A DNA stretch of 64,000 nucleotides from Hyphomicrobiales bacterium (lineage in GTDB: Bacteria; Pseudomonadota; Alphaproteobacteria; Rhizobiales; Rhizobiaceae). The notes beneath the pieces were generated by a model. It saw only the letters and a program-made list of their open reading frames with translations, was not told the origin of the DNA and did no database searches. Positions 62,191-64,000 of the stretch are shown here, piece by piece (the stretch's first letter is position 1; the number at the start of each line of letters is the position of its first letter). The DNA lies in assembly GCA_900466005.1 (NCBI GenBank), contig UEGQ01000015.1:109735-173734 (forward strand), in the 5' to 3' direction. The position numbers and the translations under genes are program-made.

Positions 62191-62886
62191 TTACGAGGCG
62201 ATCACCCCGAACAGGACTGCCTTGGCGACGGCCTGGAAGCGATTGCTGGCGTCGAACTTGCGGATGATGGCGGCCTCCATGGCCGTGATCTCTTCTCCTG
62301 CCATATCGAGGGTGCGGGCGATCCGCGTCGGCGTGTAGCCCTCGGCGATCAGCTCCAGGCAACGTCGCTCGAGGTCGGAAAGTTCGACGCCGTCGCCCAG
62401 ATCGGCAACGGAGGCCTGGTCGGCTGCGCCATCGGGAGAGAGAAGGGCGATGATCTGCTGCATCTGGCGGCGAATGGTGGAGAGCGCGGCGATGAGCTCG
62501 CGTTTGCGGGCGACGAGCGCCTGCTGAAAGATTGCGCTCGCATCCTCCTCCGAGGTGGCGGTCGCGAGTTCCTCCATCAACTCCTGGATGACGGCGACCG
62601 GCATGCCGATTTCCCGGCACGCATTGATGAGCGCCATGCGTGCGATGTCGGCGTGGGTATAGACACGCATGAGGCCGATGCGCCCCGCCTTGATGAGACC
62701 CTTCTCTTCATAGAAGTGCAGCGTGCGATGGGTGATGCGGAACATGTTCGCCATGTCGGCTATGGCGACCGGTTCCGCCGGCATGTTGCCGGGAAGCGGT
62801 ATCTGCGGCAGGTAGCCGGGAAAGCCGCCGTCAAAGGACAGTGATCGATTGCCCTGTTGCGGGCCCTCCTGCAACCGTTCCGCCAT
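62191..62886 (-). CDS. Hybrid regulator: MerR-type N-terminus and LuxR/GerE-type C-terminus
   Basis: The 231-residue protein has a MerR winged helix at about residues 40-110 (AIADMANMFRITHRTLHFYEEKGLIKAGRIG, then RVYTHADIARMALINACREIG). A coiled-coil dimer helix follows to about 165. A GerE-like HTH fills the last 62 residues (LSDLERRCLELIAEGYTPTRIARTL, then IIRKFDASNRFQAVAKAVLFGV). Ordinary MerR proteins end after the coiled coil with an effector domain. The ATG at 62886 has a GGGGGA site. The adjacent downstream gene has a MerR-type promoter, so it probably controls that gene. Its effector is unknown. Confidence 0.88.
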   Translation of the reverse strand: MAERLQEGPQQGNRSLSFDGGFPGYLPQIPLPGNMPAEPVAIADMANMFRITHRTLHFYEEKGLIKAGRIGLMRVYTHADIARMALINACREIGMPVAVIQELMEELATATSEEDASAIFQQALVARKRELIAALSTIRRQMQQIIALLSPDGAADQASVADLGDGVELSDLERRCLELIAEGYTPTRIARTLDMAGEEITAMEAAIIRKFDASNRFQAVAKAVLFGVIAS

Positions 62887-63281
62887 GAATGTCCCCCTTG
62901 CTTTCTCGCGTCTACATCGTCTCGTCTACGTCTTTCCTGCTTGACCCTCGATGATCCGTGTCAGGCCTTTCGGGCGCGGCGGCGCAAGGCTTTTGGACAT
63001 GGAGCTTCCTGAATAAACGTGCAGATTAACGACCTCCTGCGAAGGTTGTAAACCTCTACAGGTGCCCAACTTTGGTAATTGCAACCGGGCCGGTCGGAAT
63101 GGGTCGTTTTTCGACGGCTCGTCCCTATCAAGGATTGCAATTGACTGTACCGGCCGCAACCGACTATGGGCGGTTTCCATCAAGACTTCACATGAAGCCA
63201 TGTGTTTTTGTCGTTGGCGTTCTTTCGAGCGATGCCGTAAATGACGATCTGCAAGACCCACGCCCTCATGGAACCGCGCCG
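62887..63281. other. 395-nt non-coding stretch between the MerR/GerE gene and pdxJ
   Basis: Holds the divergent promoters. On the plus strand TTGACT (63141-63146) and CTATGG (63164-63169), 17 nt apart, form a candidate promoter that would give pdxJ a 5' leader of about 105 nt or produce a short RNA. A perfect AGGTT-GTA-AACCT inverted repeat (63043-63055) lies nearer the regulator and could be an operator. I see no ORF with a good ribosome site before 63282. Confidence 0.45.
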
Positions 63282-64000
63282 ATGCCCGCCAAGCTTTCCG
63301 TCAACCTGAACGCCATCGCGATGCTGCGAAACCGCCGTGATCTGCCCTGGCCGGATCTCGCCCGTTTCGGGCGCATAGCTCTCGCGGCCGGCGCAAGCGG
63401 GCTCACGGTTCATCCGCGTCCGGATCAGCGTCACATCCGCTTCAGCGATCTGCCGGTCCTGCGGGCGCTGATCGACGACGAGTTCCCCGAGGCCGAATTC
63501 AACATCGAAGGTTATCCGACGGAGGAGTTCCTGGCGCTCTGCGAGGCGACCGAGCCGGAACAGGTGACGCTGGTGCCGGACGATCCGAGCCAGGCGACGT
63601 CCGACCATGGCTGGGATTTCGCCGGGCAACAGGATTTTCTGAAGAATGTCGTCGGCCGCCTCAAAGGGAAGGGCATGCGCGTTTCGCTCTTCGCCGACGG
63701 CGACGGCAATGCAGAAGCCATGGCGCTCGCCGCGCAGACCGGTGCAGACCGGGTGGAACTCTATACCGGCCCCTACGGCGGCTGCTACAACGATCCGGAG
63801 CGTGCGGCCAACGAGATCGATCTGCTCGGACGGACCGCAGATGCGGCGATCGCCCACGGCCTTGCCGTCAACGCGGGGCATGACCTGACGGTCGCGAACC
63901 TGCCGCCGCTCGCCCGCCGCATCCCGCAGCTCGCCGAGGTTTCGATCGGTCACGGGCTGACGGCCGATGCACTGGAATACGGCATGGGGGGAAAGGGAAG
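63282..64000 (+). CDS. pdxJ: Pyridoxine 5'-phosphate synthase (3' end outside the window)
   Basis: PdxJ condenses 3-amino-2-oxopropyl phosphate with deoxyxylulose 5-phosphate to make pyridoxine 5'-phosphate, the last ring-forming step of vitamin B6 synthesis. The frame from ATG 63282 is open to the window edge (239 codons; the family is about 240-250). Motifs include [75 protein letters not shown] and [12 protein letters not shown], then [13 protein letters not shown] near the C-terminus. Active-site His residues sit in [10 protein letters not shown] and AGHDLT. Catalytic parts appear complete; only the tail is missing. Confidence 0.95.
   Translation, partial: MPAKLSVNLNAIAMLRNRRDLPWPDLARFGRIALAAGASGLTVHPRPDQRHIRFSDLPVLRALIDDEFPEAEFNIEGYPTEEFLALCEATEPEQVTLVPDDPSQATSDHGWDFAGQQDFLKNVVGRLKGKGMRVSLFADGDGNAEAMALAAQTGADRVELYTGPYGGCYNDPERAANEIDLLGRTADAAIAHGLAVNAGHDLTVANLPPLARRIPQLAEVSIGHGLTADALEYGMGGKG

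Noticed and set aside
1..64000. CRISPR arrays, insertion sequences, prophage, integrons, tRNA or rRNA genes
   Set aside because: No regularly spaced repeats, transposase or integrase motifs, tRNA cloverleaf apart from the tmRNA acceptor, or rRNA-like sequence was seen.

Overview
The window reads as one chromosomal segment of an alphaproteobacterium of the Rhizobiaceae (Ensifer, Shinella, Rhizobium or Agrobacterium relatives). The evidence is its high GC content, the thyA-folA-hflK-hflC-DUF2065-degP block, the lpiA-acvB pair, an alpha-type SspB, a permuted two-piece tmRNA with an ANDN-type tag, and rhizobial small families (DUF6074, DUF4169, DUF2853). I found no rRNA, tRNA, insertion sequence, prophage or CRISPR array.

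Layout. 1-1317: the end of a polysaccharide-export pair (HlyD-type adaptor and the first codons of a likely membrane glycan synthase). 1535-9075: pbpC and an alpha-2-macroglobulin gene, coupled by a 1-nt overlap. 9215-12049: a YhiN-like flavoprotein and a beta-CASP metallo-beta-lactamase protein. 12308-16212: PQQ glucose dehydrogenase, an EEP-family hydrolase and a DUF6074 protein. 16249-20204: lpiA-acvB, for lysyl-phosphatidylglycerol synthesis and turnover. 20471-23056: a UvrD/PcrA helicase with an unusual insert. 23338-27626: an RND efflux adaptor and pump. 27632-35784: an alpha/beta hydrolase, a GlcD/DLD-type oxidase, an AsmA-family protein and an unknown secreted protein. 35808-38860: small regulators, sspB, the ssrA gene on the minus strand and several small proteins. 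38955-44284: folate/thymidylate genes and membrane proteostasis genes. 44416-46761: GNAT, serB and miaA. 46787-51538: a HerA-like ATPase and the ilvIH operon with an attenuator. 51677-55553: a cytosolic chemoreceptor, an ArsR regulator, an aldo/keto reductase and a LysE-type exporter. 55545-59061: a tight five-gene ECF sigma/anti-sigma cluster. 59320-64000: a PAP2 protein, a RecD-like helicase, a DUF4405 membrane protein under a hybrid MerR/LuxR-type regulator, and the 5' part of pdxJ.

Several units share a theme. PBP1C/alpha-2-macroglobulin, LpiA/AcvB, the RND pump, AsmA, HflKC and DegP all serve the envelope or its quality control. tmRNA and SspB form a tagging-and-delivery pair in adjacent genes. 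The most interesting points are the ilv attenuator, whose transcript probably begins at or just before the leader-peptide AUG; the ssrA-sspB adjacency; the MerR/GerE hybrid regulator with a MerR-type long-spacer promoter in front of the next gene; and the self-contained ECF cluster with its own candidate promoter. All calls are from reading the sequence. No database search or folding program was run.
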